A stretch of 64,000 nt of DNA from Dysidea avara. Taxonomy: Eukaryota; Porifera; Demospongiae; Dictyoceratida; Dysideidae. Both the position numbers and the translations under genes were made by a program. Of this stretch, positions 1 to 12,004 are shown piece by piece. The stretch is taken from the NCBI RefSeq assembly GCF_963678975.1, contig NC_089275.1, positions 11,563,682-11,627,681 of the forward strand, written 5' to 3'. The notes beneath the pieces were generated by a model. That model worked only from the letters and a program-made list of their open reading frames with translations, searched no databases and was not told the origin of the DNA. Position 1 is the first letter of the stretch; every line of letters starts with the position of its first letter.

Positions 1-251
1 TTTTCACCATAGCCTTTTTGAGGGCCGCACACTTTTTTTACAGCTTGGCTGTTTTGGATTAGATTTCACTTCTTTTTGTATTTGTATACCCCAACCCCAA
101 AGCTGGCCTATGGCCGGCTTTGGGACTTTTTTAACCTATCTTTTTTTCTTTACTACAGGAAGAAGAAAAGATGAAGCAGATGTACCTTAAATATTTCTGA
201 TTTTATCAGTAAATGTACAAATTATATATATATAATACATATATTTATTAC

Positions 252-3226
252 AGAACTTTCCATGGTGGTTTCTTGTAACTGAACACTCTTCAAGGTAACT
301 TCTTCTAGCTGATCTCACTACAGGGTGATTGTTTGTAGCTGAACTATCAACAAGGTAACTTCTTCTAGCTGTTCTCTCTACAGGGTGATTTGTTTGCAGC
401 TGAACTATCAACAAGGTAACTTATTCTAGCTGTTCTCTCTACAGGGTGATTTGTTTGTAGCTGAATTCTTTACAGGTGATTTCTTTGCTGCTGCGCTCTT
501 TACAGAATGGTTTCTTTGTAGCTGAACTCTCTACAAGGTAACTTCTTCTAACTGATCTCTCTACAGGGAGATTTGTTTGTAGCTGAACTCTCTACAGGTG
601 ATTTGTTTGCAGCTGAACTATCTAGATGATGGTTTCTTTGTACCTGAACTCTCTACAAGGTAATTTCTTCTAGCTGAACTCTCTACATGGTGGTTTCTTT
701 GTAGCTGAACTCTCTACAAGATAACTTCTTCTAACTGATCTTTCTACAGGGCAATTTGTTTGTGGCAAAATTTTCTACAGGGTGATTTCTTTGCAGCTGA
801 ACTCTCTACATGATGGTTTCTTTGTAGCTGAACTCTCTACAAGGAAATTTCTTCTAGCTGATCTCTCTACAGGATGATTTGTTTGTAGCTGAATTCTGTA
901 CAGGTGATTTGTTTGCAACTGAGCTCTTTACAGAATGAATTCTTTGTAGCTGAACTCTCTACAAGGTAACTTCTTCTAACTGAATTCTCTACAGGGAGAC
1001 TTGTTTGCAGCTGAACTCTCTACAAGGTAACTTCTTCTAGCTGAACTTCCTACATGGTGGTTTCTTTGTAGCTGAACTCTCTACAAGGTGACTTCTTCTA
1101 GCTGATCTTTCTACAGGGTGATTTGTTTGTAGCTGAACTCTCTACAAGGTAACTTCTTCTAGCTGAACTTCCTACATGGTGGTTTCTTTGTAGCTGAACT
1201 CTCTACAAGGTGACTTCTTCTAGCTGATCTTTCTACAGGGTGATTTGTTTGCAGCTGAACTCTCTATATGGTGGTTTCTTTGTAGCTGAACTCTCTTCAT
1301 GATGGTTTCTTTGTAGCTGAACTCTCTACAAGGTAACTTCTTCTAGCTGAACTCCCTACATGGTGGTTTCTTTGTAGCTGAACTCTGTATAGGTGATTTG
1401 TTTGCAGCTGAGCTCTTTACAGAATGGTTTCTTTGTAGCTGAACTCTCTACAAGGTAACTTCTTCTAGCTGATGTCTCTACAGGGTCACTAGTTTGTAGC
1501 TGAATTCTCTAGATGGTGGTTTCTTTGTAACTGAACTCTCTACAAGGTAACTTCTTCTAGCTGATCTTTCTACAGGGTGATTTGTCTGTAGTGGAATTCT
1601 GTACAGGTGATTTGTTTGCAGCTGTGCTCTTTACAGAATGATTTCTTTGTAGCTGAACTATCTACAAGGTAACTTCTTCTAACTGAACTCTCTACAGGGA
1701 GATTGGTTTGCAGCTGAACTCTCTTGATGATGGTTTCTTTGTAGCTGAACTCTTTACAAGGTGACTTCTTCTAGCTGATCTTTCTACAGGGTGATTTGTT
1801 TGTAGCTGATTTTTTACAGGGTGATTTGTTTGCAGTTGAACTCTCTATATGGTGGTTCTTTGTAGCTGAACTCTCTACAAGGTGACTTCTTCTAGCTGAT
1901 CTCTCTACAGGGTTATTTGTTTGTAGCTGATTTTTTTACAGGGTGATTTGTTTGCAGTTGAACTCTCTATATGGTGGTTCTTTGTAGCTGAACTCTCTAC
2001 AAGGTGACTTCTTCTAGCTGATCTCTCTACAGGGTTATTTGTTTGTAGCTGAACTCTCTACAAGGTAACTTCTTCTAACTGAACTCTCTACAGGGAGATT
2101 TGTTTGTAGCTGAACTCTCTACAAGGTAACTTCTTCTAGCTGAACTCCCTAGATGGTGGTTTCTTTGTAGCTGAATTCTGTACAGGTGATTTGTTTGCAG
2201 CTGAGCTCTTTACAGAATGGTTTCTTTGTAGCTGAACTCTTTACAAGGTAACTTCTTCTAGCTGATGTCTCTACAGGGTCACTAGTTTGTAAATGAATTC
2301 TCTACATGGTGGTTTCTTTGTAACTGAACTCTCTACAAGGTAACTTCTTCTAGCTGATCTTTCTACAGGGTGATTTGTTTGTAGCGGAATTCTGCACAGG
2401 TGATTTGTTTGCAGCTGAGCTCTTTACAGAATGGTTTCTTTGTAGCTGAACTCTTTACAAGGTAACTTCTTCTAGCTGATGTCTCTACAGGGTCACTAGT
2501 TTGTAAATGAATTCTCTACATGGTGGTTTCTTTGGAACTGAACTCTCTACAAGGTAACTTCTTCTAGCTGATCTTTCTACAGGATGATTTGTTTGTAGCG
2601 GAATTCTGTACAGGTGATTTGTTTACAACTGAGCTCTTTACAGAATGGTTTCTTTGTAGCTGAACTTTCTACAAGGTAGCTTCTTCTAGCTGATGTCTCC
2701 ACAAGGTCACTAGTTTGTAGCTGAACTCTCTACATGGTGGTTTCTTTGTAACTGAACTCTCTACAAGGTGACTTCTTCTAGCTGATCTTTCTACAGGGTG
2801 ATTTGTTTGTAGCTGAACTCTCTACAAGGAAATTTCTCCTAGCTGATCTCTCTACAGAGAGATTTGTTTGTAGCTGAACTCTCTACAGGTGATTTGTTTG
2901 CAGCTGAATTCTCTACATGGTGGTTTCTTTGTAGCTGAACTCTCTACAAGGTAATTTCTTCTAGCTCATCTCTCTACAGGGCGATTTGTTTGTAGCTGAA
3001 CTCTCTGTATGGTGTTTTCTTTGTAGCTGAACTCTACAAGGTGATTTCTTCTAGCTGAACTATCTCTTTCTATATTGCATGAATTCCCTACAAGGTAACT
3101 ACTTCTAGCTGATCTCTCTACAGGGTGAATTGTTTGTGGCTGATCTCTCTACAGGGTGACTTGTTTGTAGCAGATCTCTATACAGGTTACTTGTTTCTAG
3201 CTGATCTCTTGAATTCTCTTTAGGGT
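252..3226 (+). repeat. Satellite array, ~30-bp monomers, left arm
   Basis: About 3 kb of head-to-tail monomers built on the core AGCTGAACTCTCTACA, followed by one of a few tails: AGGTAACTTCTTCT, GGGTGATTTGTTTGT, TGGTGGTTTCTTTGT or the shorter GGTGATTTGTTTGC. The tails alternate, so the array has a loose higher-order pattern of about 60-120 bases with local homogenised blocks (for example 1100-1250 and 1860-2050). Open frames across it are short and not protein-like. Confidence 0.9.
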
Positions 3227-3280
3227 GACTGCTCTATTAGGATGACTGCTCTATTAGAGTATCTCGATCTCGCACTTGCT
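3227..3280 (+). repeat. Inner boundary motif of the foldback arm
   Basis: The array ends in two overlapping copies of a motif starting GACTGCTCTATTAG, the second continuing as AGTATCTCGATCTCGC. The same block closes the other arm in inverse orientation (about 4566-4612) and the half copy (about 28386-28440). Related versions are scattered through the window outside this element. Confidence 0.75.
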
Positions 3281-3611
3281 ACATTTGCAGCACATGTTGC
3301 TGTCAGACCTTCAGTGCTGGTCACTGTAAAGCGCTAATTACAATAGATACTTTAGGTTTAAGGAAGAAAATCCATCCCTCCTGGAGGAGACTGAGTGTGG
3401 CCCCGACTAGACATTGGGTGACCTGCAGTTCGAATCCTGTGGTTGGAGGGAATTTTTTTCCCTTACTTTGGCCCCTTTTCTGTTACACCTTTTCAGCTAT
3501 AAGCCACTAAGTCTAAGTCCTTGCAATTAGGTTAGGTAATCCTAAGGCTGCAGCACACGTTGCTGTCAGACCTTCAGTGCTGGTCACTGTAAAGCGATAA
3601 TAACAATAACA
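3281..3611 (+). mobile_element. SINE-like insertion flanked by 59-bp direct repeats
   Basis: The half copy at 28440 runs straight from the 'cgcacttgct' block into 'ccaagttgg', while here about 330 bases intervene, so this is a later insertion. It starts and ends with a near-identical block of about 59 bases (3287-3345 and 3550-3608). Between them, about 3388-3440 contains GCAGTTCGAATCCTG, a good match to a Pol III B box, so a tRNA-derived head is likely. The direct repeats are too long for a normal target-site duplication. Confidence 0.55.
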
Positions 3612-4565
3612 CCAAGTTGGATTTCGTGTTATAACTCCGTGGCTTTAAGTTTGATTCTTCTACACCATTGAAGAGCCTTTCTAAGATGATAACTCCATCT
3701 ATACAGCGATTTTCAAAGCATTACCCCAAGCGGTTTACCTGGTAGGCGTGGCAAGCAGTCGTTTTTTATTAGCTATTCTCGATTGCGTAATTGTTACACA
3801 CTGTTGGTTTTTTCGTTGTATCTTCCTGGTTTTTAGCTCGATTTCTTTCAAACCACAAAAGGTTTGAGGTTCAATAGTTAACCTATTCACCCACCGATTT
3901 TCAGCTTCTCCCCATACGCGGTTTACCCTGTAGGCGTGACAACATATTGGTGTTATTTTTCGTGAGTAATCGCTCATAACTCTTTGCCTGTTTATCGTAT
4001 TCCAGCCAAAGTTGGTACAGAGATGCACCTTTATACCCCCCCCCCCCCCCCCCGTCTGTGTGCCAAATTTCAAGGCGATCGGATATGGAGTTCTCGTTTT
4101 ATAGCAGTTTTTGTAAGTGTGCGAAAAGAGGAAGAAAAATAAGAAGAAAAATAAACGAAGAAACTAAGCCAATTTTTGAAGTCGCATGTCTCGGCAACGC
4201 TTGAAGCGATTTCGCTCAAATTTGGAATGTAGAATGCTGAAGTTGGAGGGAGTGTCCACAGCAAACATCGTCTTGTTTCATCAAGGCAGCACAGAGCTAC
4301 GGAGGTGCGAAAATTGCGTTTTCTTTCTTCCTGTCATTATACTCACGGGTGTTACGCGCCGGCTTCTTGGGCGCACGACACACTACCGTGTGTCTTGATA
4401 AAGAAACGACTGCTTGCCACGCCTACCAGATAAACCGCTTGCGATAATGCTTTGAAAATCGTTGTACAGATGGAGTAATCATCTTAGAAAGGCTCATCAA
4501 TGGTGCAGAAGAATCAGACGTAAAGCCACGGAGTTATAACACGAAATCCAACTTGGTGCAGCAAG
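3612..4565. repeat. Foldback centre with inner inverted repeat
   Basis: An inner inverted repeat pairs about 3612-3765 (GTGTTATAACTCCGTGG, then GGTAGGCGTGGCAAGCAG) with its reverse complement at about 4400-4555. The interior, about 3766-4398, is single copy within this element and recurs in the half copy at 28580-29226. It contains a run of about 19 C at 4037-4055, a purine-rich stretch at 4120-4165, and a small hairpin CACACTACCGTGTG near 4378-4392. The ORFs over it are short and are disrupted between the two copies, so I call none of them coding. Confidence 0.7.
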
Positions 4566-4616
4566 TGCGAGATCGAGATACTCTAATAAAGCAGTCATCC
4601 TAATAGAGCAGTCACT

Positions 4617-5968
4617 TTGAAGAGAATTCAAGAGATCAGCTGGAAACAAGTAACCTGTATAGAGATCAGCTACAAACAAGTCACCCTGTAGAGAGATCAG
4701 CTACAAACAATTCATCCTGTAGAGAGATCAGCTAGAAGAAGTTACCTTGTAAGGAGTTCATGTAACTATGGAAAGAGATAGTTCAGCTAGAAGAAATCAC
4801 CTTGTAGAGTTCAGCTACAAAGAAACCATCATGTAGAGAGTTCAGCTACAAATAAATCGCCCTGTAGAGAGATCAATAGAAGAAGTTACCTTGTAGAGAG
4901 TTCAGCTACATAGAAACCATCATGTAGAGAGTTCAGCTACAAACAAATCTCCCTGTAGAGAAATCAGCTAGAAGAAGTTACCTTGTAGAGAGTTCAGCTA
5001 CAAAGAAACCATCAGGTAGAGAGTTCAGCTGCAAACAAATCACCTGTAGAGAGTTCAGCTACAAATAAATCTCCCTGCAGAGAGATCAGCTAGAAGAAGT
5101 TTCCTTGTAGAGAGTTCAGCTTCAAACAAATCACCCTGTAGAAAGATCAGCTAGAAGAAGTCACCTTGTAGAGAGTTCAGTTACAAAGAAACCACCATGT
5201 AGAGAATTCAGCTACAAACTAGTGACCCTGTAGAGACATCAACTAGAAGAAGTTACCTTTAGAGAGTTCAGCTACAAAAAAACCATTCTGTAAAGAGCTC
5301 AGCTGCAAACAAATCACCTATACAGAATTCAGCTACAAACAAATCACCCTGTAGAGAGATCAGCTAGAAGAAATTACCTAGTAGATAGTTCAACTACTAA
5401 CAAATCACCCTGTAGAAAGATAAGTTAGAAGAAGTTACTTTGTAGAGAGTTCAGCTACAAAGAAACCATTTTGTAAAGAGCTCAGCTGCAAACAAATCAC
5501 CTGTACAGAATTCAGCTACAAACAAATCACCCTGTAGAGAGATCAGCTATAGAAGAAGTTACCTTGTAGATAGTTCAGCTACAAACATATCTCCCTCTAG
5601 AGAGATCAGCTAGAAGAAATTACCTTGTAGAGAGTTCAGCTACAAAGAAACCACCATGTAGAGAGTTTAACTGCAAAGAAATCACCCTGTAGAAAATTCA
5701 GCCACAAACACATTGCCCTGTAGAAGATCAGTTAGAAGAAGTTACCTTTTAGAGAGTTTAGCTACAAAGAAACCATTCTGTAAAGAGCTCAGCTGCAAAC
5801 AAATCACCTATACAGAATTCAGCTACAAACAAATCGCCCTGTAGAGAGATCAGCTAGAAGAAGTTACCTTGTAGGTCGTTCAGCTACAAACAATTCATCC
5901 TGTAGAGAGAGCATCTAGAAGAAGTCACCCTGTAGAGTGTTCAGTTAAAAAGAAACCACCATGGAGAT
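4617..5968 (-). repeat. Satellite array, right arm, inverted
   Basis: The same ~30-bp monomers as in the left arm, but read on the minus strand, for example TGTAGAGAGTTCAGCT repeated. About 1.35 kb against 3 kb on the left, so the two arms have expanded or contracted independently. Confidence 0.9.
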
Positions 5969-6148
5969 TTCTGTAATAAATATATGTATTATATATATAT
6001 AATTTGTACATTTACTGATAAAATATTTAAAGTATGTCTACTTCATCTTTTCTTCTAACTGTGATAAAGAAAAGAGATAGGTTTAAAAGGTCCCAAAGCT
6101 GGCCATAGGCCAGTTGTGGGGTATACAAATAGAAAAAGAAATGAAATC

Positions 6149-6473
6149 TAATCCAAAACAGCCAAGTTGTAAAAAAACAGTGCGGCCCTCAAAAAGGCTA
6201 TGGTGAAAAAAGATGTGAAATCCAAGGTGGCGGCCAAGAAATGGCTGTGATGGTAGGTTAATGGTAAAAATTTTAATAATGACAATTCAGGTGTATTTTG
6301 TGCCAAGACCAAGCGGCACAAAAATTCACCTGAATTGTCGTTATTAAAATTTTTACCATTAACCTACCATCACAACCATTTCTTGGCCGCCACCTTGGAT
6401 TTCACATCTTTTTTCACCATAGCCTTTTTGAGGGCCGCATACTTTTTTTTACAGCTTGGCTGTTTTGAATTAG
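6149..6473. repeat. 325-bp palindromic end module
   Basis: A near-perfect palindrome centred near 6311. It runs from TAATCCAAAACAGCC through GTGGCGGCCAAGAAATGG and AATGACAATTCAGGTG to a loop of about 14 bases, then back. The same module is at 25927-26253, and a degenerate one is at 23199-23469. Beyond 6473 the similarity stops, which marks the outer edge of the foldback element. Confidence 0.85.
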
Positions 6474-7212
6474 ATATCATTACTAAACTGTTTAAGGTTA
6501 CGGTATAGTCATGGGCAATCATTCAAAATTTTGAATGCCTATCGATACTTTTTGAGAAACCCATGAACCCAATCTAGCAGCGTGAAAAGTTTTAAATGAA
6601 GGTGAAGCCCTTCATATTTAATGTTTTTATGTAGCTACAGTGTAGTTTGAGACAGGTGGAACACTACAATTTGTTGTAGTAACACAAGTAAGCCAGCCCG
6701 TACATCGCTCAGCTCCGCCGGCTGTCACTACCATGTTTTTCCGCCGCCAAATACAGCAAAAGCTGTAGGCTCTATTGGCATTTCTGGGGCATAGTGATAC
6801 TGTATATTAAATTTATTAGGTCCTGTGGAAGCGTTTTTGGCGTGTTTCTTCCCAGTGACTCAGATTCAAGCCTTCAAAGAGCTTGTTTCACTCGAAAAAA
6901 CTACTAAAAGTTCAATAAAACGTCTATACTAGCAGTAACTTTAAAAATCGCGTCCACAGAACCTAGATATTTTAGTTGTTTAGTCACTTGTGTTGAAATT
7001 ATAAGGATTCAGCAATCTGTTAGTCTGGTTTTTGGCGGCGCGTTTTCATAAAACATCGCTTCAGTTATTGTGGACCACACACCCAAGAACAGTTGTTGTT
7101 CTGTAGTTAAAACAAACAAGCACAATTAGTTGTATTGCTAACACAACACAGTTGTTGAAATTATTTATCCCTGCTTGGTTTAAAGCAGGTTTTGTAATTT
7201 GTTCCGCCCACG
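6474..7212. other. Intergenic, no gene seen
   Basis: AT-rich unique sequence between the foldback element and a smaller foldback. No frame longer than about 60 codons and no recognised motif. Confidence 0.5.
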
Positions 7213-7709
7213 CATTTTAAACTATTCCGTAAGGCCAACATAATAAGATTCCTTGTTTCCCGTCACCTTGAGAGCAATCAGGTAATGAGGGCGGGCGGTT
7301 ATTATTATTAATAACTAAAATTTTATTATTTTGGTCAGCCTTAACTGTCCATAAGCTAACTAGTCTAAAATAGCATTCTAGCTAGCTACAATGGATGTTT
7401 AAGAGCTTGTCATAAGCATACCAGACAAGTAAGCACTTAGGAAGACGTTTAGCAACAAGGTAAGTAGTTCAAAAATGCTTTCAAGCAAATAAATATCATT
7501 GAAATGTGTTTTAGCAGAATAACTGAGTGTATGGCTGACTGCTCTATTAGAGTATTTCGATCTTTACACAGAAATATTTCGTATTTCTAAATAGTTATAA
7601 ATTCTAAATGCAATAATAATTACCAATGCGGTAGGCAAAGTGGGTATGCGGGCGGGTGACGGGAAACAAGGAATTAATAAATGTTGGCCTAACCTTAATA
7701 GTATAATAT
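7213..7709. mobile_element. Foldback/MITE-like element, ~500 bp
   Basis: Imperfect terminal inverted repeats pair about 7215-7268 (AAGGCCAACATAATAAG, then TTGTTTCCCGTCACC) with about 7655-7705 (GGTGACGGGAAACAAGG, then ATGTTGGCCT). The interior carries one copy of the dispersed GACTGCTCTATTAGAGTAT motif at about 7535-7560. No coding capacity. Confidence 0.65.
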
Positions 7710-8234
7710 GAGTGCAATCAGTAATAATATTTTATCCAATGGCCTTACTAATGGTCATCACTCACAAAGTGTGTTGAACCATTTATTTGATAAGGTGAGT
7801 CAGTTATGATTTGATTTACAGAACCTAGTGGCAGTTGGACACTCTCCCCAATAGCTACACACTAGACTGTACATAATGACCTCAGAGAATGATACAAATC
7901 TATATATCCCATGCATGTGAATGATTTATGGTACATGCGTCTTTTCAAGAGCGTTTACTAGTACATCAACAGAAAGCCTGCTAACTTATCTCAATTATGT
8001 AGTGTAGGAATTGACTCATTCAAAATATTTTCATCTACATATAATCCACTTAATTTTTTTCAACAATCATTATAACAAAATAATGATTATATATCCATGA
8101 TATTATTTTATTATATCCTTAGCTTATATACAAGCATGTGCACATGATCACTAACAACATGGTTTTAATTGCAGAAAGTTCAATAATAATTGATTTGATG
8201 AACATGTACATTCTTAAAGCTTGTACATACATAG
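7710..8234. other. 3' intergenic region downstream of protease A
   Basis: AT-rich non-coding DNA lying downstream of the minus-strand protease. A short A/T inverted repeat sits near 8060-8090 (around CAATCATTATAACAAAATAATGATT). No gene recognised. Confidence 0.4.
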
Positions 8235-9801
8235 CTAACAATCAATAGAAGGTAAGTCTCCTATGTATAACAGACGATTGTCTGTTGTTCCAACGTCATC
8301 AACAGCAGATGATAAATCAGGATCAGAGGATTTACTGAGATATTCAAATGCCTTACAAAACTGGACTCTGCCTTTAGATAGAGAAGTTCTCAGCTTGTTT
8401 CTAACTTCTGAATTAGTTATATTTGGACACTTCTCCAGCAGTAGGGAAACAGCTCCAGTGGCTATTCCGGTACTTGCAGAAGTTCCTGTTTGAAACCTTT
8501 GACATGTGTTACTGCATTCATCTCCAACCGTTTCAGCAACATTAGAACTAGGCCTGTAACAGGGAGTACCATCAGTGCATATGTGACTACTGAGAATGCC
8601 ATAACCAGGGGCAAACACATCCACACATGGCCCCATTTTAGTTATTATAGAATCACTACCCATTAGTGCATTATCATCCATGTCAGTCGCAGCTACTGCA
8701 ATGACACCAGAGTGGCCAGCTGGATAAACCAAGCAGGAATTGTAATTTGGTGTTCTTATGCGACTGTTTCTCCCATTTCCGGCAGCAGCAATGAATATTA
8801 TATCATTTTCTAGTACCTTGTTGATAGCATCAGTAATACCTTGTGAATCTCTGTCAGTAGTAAAAGAAAGGTTAACAACTGCACGTGTTCCATTTCTGCC
8901 TTTCCTGTGTTGGAGTACACACATTAGTCCATCAATGAGAGACGCTTCAGAAGCATCACCTTCACACCTTGCTACTCTAACAGAAAATAAAGTCACACTA
9001 GTGGCTAGTCCTGTACCATTTCCACCAACAAGACCGGCTACATAAGTTCCATGACCATGACAATCTTTTCCTTCTTGATTTTCGTTTTCTAACTTATCAA
9101 TTGGATCACAGCCTGGATAGTGAGCTTTACCATTGAATACACTGTGACTATAGTGAATACCAGTGTCGAGTACATACACATCAACTGATTTCCCAGTGTA
9201 CTGGCTAGCAGTATATTTCTGATCCAGTGGTAGTGCTTGTTGATCTACTCTGTCTAGGTGCCATCCTTGTGTTGTTTGAAGAGATGCTAGGCTGTTAACA
9301 ACTAGAATGAATTCATTTTCCTTTACCTCCCTGACCAATCTGTGATGTGTAACCTACACAAATAGGCACATAGTTAATTGTTACTGTTACACATGTGATC
9401 ACTCATGCAAGTATAGAGTCTTTAATGTCAGTGTTTCATTTGTACAGTACTTAAAATGCAAAAAGTCAATGCTTTATGTTTGTAAAACTAAACACGGTTA
9501 CCCTTAAACAACTAAATACTCTTACCCAAGTTAATGCTTGTTCTGATAGCCTTGCAGATAAGCTCTTTATGCTCAAAAATTCTGAAATTATTTCTGCCGT
9601 AAAGTCCTTAGATGCTTTAATCATTGCAGCAAACTTTCTTATCTCTGTATCTGTTGCACTTTTTTTAAAGTAGATAATATAGGTGCCAGGATCTCGCAAG
9701 CTTTCATCAGAAGATCTTGTAACTCTTGCAACACTAGAAGCATCTTGAAATACTGTGCAGCCAATGACTAATGCAACAATTAAACACTGATGAAATCTCA
9801 T
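8235..9801 (-). CDS. Secreted proteinase K-like subtilase A (S8), two exons
   Basis: Predicted 464-residue serine endopeptidase for the secretory pathway. Exon 1 is 9801-9526; the ATG at 9799-9801 is chosen because it aligns with the starts of the two sister genes. Exon 2 is 9353-8235. The 172-base intron has GTAAG and TGTAG borders, phase 0. Residues 1 to about 22 form a signal peptide and about 35-108 an I9-type prodomain (RDPGTYIIYF). The S8 domain follows with Asp about 155 (YVLDTGIHY), His about 193 (GHGTYVAGLVGG), an oxyanion AAAGN and Ser about 384 (TGTSASTG). Many Cys suggest disulphides. Proteinase K has GTSMATP at the nucleophile, so the A-S-T-G version is unusual. The endogenous substrate is unknown. 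The minus-strand neighbour upstream is a broken membrane-protein gene. Confidence 0.9.
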
Positions 9802-9921
9802 TGTCAAACAGTAAAGAAACACGCTATTTTGTAATGATCTAGGCAGTTTGTAGAGAAAACAGTATATATAGAAATGCTTTTTTCAGATGATGTTTGATAA
9901 CTATACTGCAGTCCACCAAGT

Positions 9922-9930
9922 CCTTTTATA
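9922..9930 (-). promoter_or_regulatory. TATA box of protease A
   Basis: On the minus strand TATAAAAGG is followed by ACTTGGTGGACTGCAGT, about 125 bases before the ATG. Protease F has nearly the same string, TATAAAAAGGACTTGGTGG, at 53432-53450. Conservation of the box plus about 18 bases downstream suggests a shared core promoter and start site. This is position-based inference; no transcript data were available. Confidence 0.6.
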
Positions 9931-10741
9931 CAGTGTACCAATCAAATACATGGCTTCATCTTCTTAATGGCTTCACACAATGTTTTGACTGCTGTAGGTA
10001 CAGTGTAGCATATTAAGTGTCATACATAATAATAAATCACCAAGCTATTTCATTAAAATTTTCTAGTTTAACATGTTTCTTTCATCAAGAGTGGATATAC
10101 AAATAATTATTACGAACTCTTGAATCACGCTACACTGAATTTTTGTAGAACACATGTACAGAATAATGTATTTGTCAAGTTTGCAATTGCAAGTGAAACA
10201 TTTCAGTTTAAAAGCTAAATAGTAAGTTTAACCACAGTACTAGTTGCATTATGAAAAGACAAATTTTTAATGGATCCTTAACAAAGCTACTGCACTGTAA
10301 ATACTCAAGGTGTTCATAAAGACATTTAGATGATAAACTGTTTTTTGAATAATATATTATATGCAGTCATTTGACTCAATAAACTAGCATATCAAACAGA
10401 CTAAGCTACCAAATGTAAACAAATAAATAGTAATGGTATAGATTTATACTTCATCATTAATAATATGAGCATGTACTTTACCAGGTACATATTAATTAGC
10501 ACTTTAATGTAGTCATGTACAGCTACAGTACTTACGTAGCATTCAAATTCATCAACTGGATGACTTGTATATCAACTGCATAACACATACACAATAGCAT
10601 TTCACTGTATGTGTGATGTTTAGCTTGTAGACCATGCAATCACAATACACTGTGGAATACTTTAATAATAAAATAGCTACACACTCATTTGAGAGAGCAA
10701 GACATTAGATTTTTGATATTTCAATGCTTACTTGTGTTTCC
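9931..10741. other. Upstream region of protease A, no gene
   Basis: AT-rich sequence. The first ~40 bases resemble the region upstream of protease F (the shared 'gaagccatgta' block), and the rest shows nothing I recognise. Confidence 0.4.
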
Positions 10742-11262
10742 AAATGGTTTCCTGTTGAAAACAGATCAAGTAACATAGTCTGATCAGTAGACACTACAGA
10801 TGTACTGTGTACTAATGTTGTGGTCCATTCATGGTGATTACTTGGGTCTAGATTCTGTATGTAAACTTTTGCAGCATCCATTCTACATATTTGAGAACAT
10901 AACACATGTAGCTCAGTTTATGTGTACATCCAATATTAAAACTGTGACTAAACAATATTCAGTGAAATTATGTAGTAGAGATTACACTTGTTGTTGAAAG
11001 CGATGCATTTTGCACAACGTAAACAACAACCACCGTTTTTGATGTGTACATGCAACATGTGAACAACACATGATATTGTAAACCCAGCCTTGTGTGTTAT
11101 GTTCTCTAGTATGTTGAATGGCAAATTTTGGATGCTGCAAATGTTTACATACTCACCTAGACCCAACTCATTGCCATGAATGGACTACAACATCAGCACA
11201 TTGTACAGTTTGTAGTGCCTAATGATGTGACTATGTTTTGCCATAGGAAATCTGTTGGGAAA
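10742..11262. mobile_element. Foldback element, ~520 bp
   Basis: The two halves are inverted copies. GTCCATTCATGG at about 10824 pairs with CCATGAATGGAC at about 11174, and TGTGTTATGTTCTC pairs with GAGAACATAACACA. The centre is near 11000. Related half elements occur at 29583-29812 and 52876-53095, and a copy at about 24400-24890 carries a nested insertion. No protein coding. Confidence 0.65.
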
Positions 11263-11319
11263 GCAAATTAGCATTGAAGTATTAAAAATCAAATTTCTCA
11301 ATGAGCATGTATTATGTAT

Positions 11320-11604
11320 TGTATTAAACAAGATATCCAAAGTGCACTACAGGTTAAGCATCACACATACAGTGTTCACTAAAATGTGATTTTGATGTAG
11401 CTGAAATTATTAAAATTCATATCCATGCAACTTGAAGCCAAATGATGATACAGCTAAATATATATAAGTATAACATCCTAATCCAGACAGTAGTTGTTAC
11501 ACCTGAAAACCTTTGTAGTTACGTGTAGTCATCTGATAAATTCCTCAGTCTACATAAAAGTTAGTGCTGGAATTACCTAATGTTGATGTACCAGACGATT
11601 TTTT
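11320..11604. repeat. Duplicated 3' flank of membrane-protein pseudogene
   Basis: This block, containing TCCAAAGTGCACTAC, AAATGTGATTTTGATGT and CCTAATCCAGACAGTAG, recurs in the same orientation at about 40066-40270 on the 3' side of the intact membrane-protein gene at 41703. It shows that gene and flank were duplicated together. Confidence 0.7.
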
Positions 11605-11609
11605 CGTTA

Positions 11610-11712
11610 ACAAAATCAAAAGTTAATAATAGTGGAGAGGAGAGTTTCTAACTCAATACAGAGCCAATTCATTAGACACTCTCCTCTCCACTATTATTAA
11701 CTTTAATTAGAA
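11610..11712. mobile_element. Short palindromic MITE
   Basis: AAGTTAATAATAGTGGAGAG pairs with CTCTCCACTATTATTAACTT around a loop of about 35 bases (11618-11705). A longer relative with the same ends lies at 40641-40905, at the corresponding position of the duplicated flank, so the element was present before the duplication and this copy is an internally deleted form. Confidence 0.75.
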
Positions 11713-12004
11713 TTTTGTAATGCCTTGCTTTCTGTATGGTTAAATTTTTTTGTATTGTGTAAGGCAATAATACAATTCTAGACATGCTTACTCTATCATC
11801 CAATTTTAATAGTTACATTATTGCACAAAATATAGCTAAATATGTACAAGCAGTACAGCAACATGTTTTAATTAAAGTCTCCACACAATTAGTACTTATT
11901 GTGTAAGAATCTACAATTCTTGTCTACCAAAAAATTTCTTGTATGTATGCATGTATCTATACCAATGAGTGTGTGCATGTGCTTCTGAGGTATATAAGTA
12001 CCAA

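Larger units (their letters stand above)
1..6473. mobile_element. Giant foldback element with satellite arms (left tip outside window)
   Basis: The left arm (1 to about 3740) and the right arm (about 4400 to 6210) are inverted copies of one another. The terminal stretch containing GGCTGTTTTGGATTAG and TTGAGGGCCGCAC near base 1 recurs inverted at about 6140-6215. Inside each end lies an AT dinucleotide run (about 222-245 and 5985-6002), then a tandem array of ~30-bp units, then a shared single-copy centre. The right array is about half the length of the left one. No transposase or other long protein is encoded, so this is a non-autonomous element. The right end is a second, smaller palindrome (6149-6473). 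A half copy at 25927-29226 has the same order of parts, which supports treating this as one element. Its class is not recognised. Confidence 0.75.

Noticed and set aside
252..3226. CRISPR-like array
   Set aside because: Units are contiguous variants of one monomer without unique spacers, in an animal-type genome.
3388..3460. True tRNA gene
   Set aside because: A B box is present, but a full cloverleaf cannot be drawn and the sequence sits in a repeated element; treated as a SINE head.
3735..4398. Frames of 60-112 codons in the foldback centre
   Set aside because: They cross a poly-C run and change length between the two copies of the element; no recognisable domain.
8263..9045. Plus-strand frames opposite protease A
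   Set aside because: Shadows of the real minus-strand exon; the sister genes give the same kind of antisense frames.
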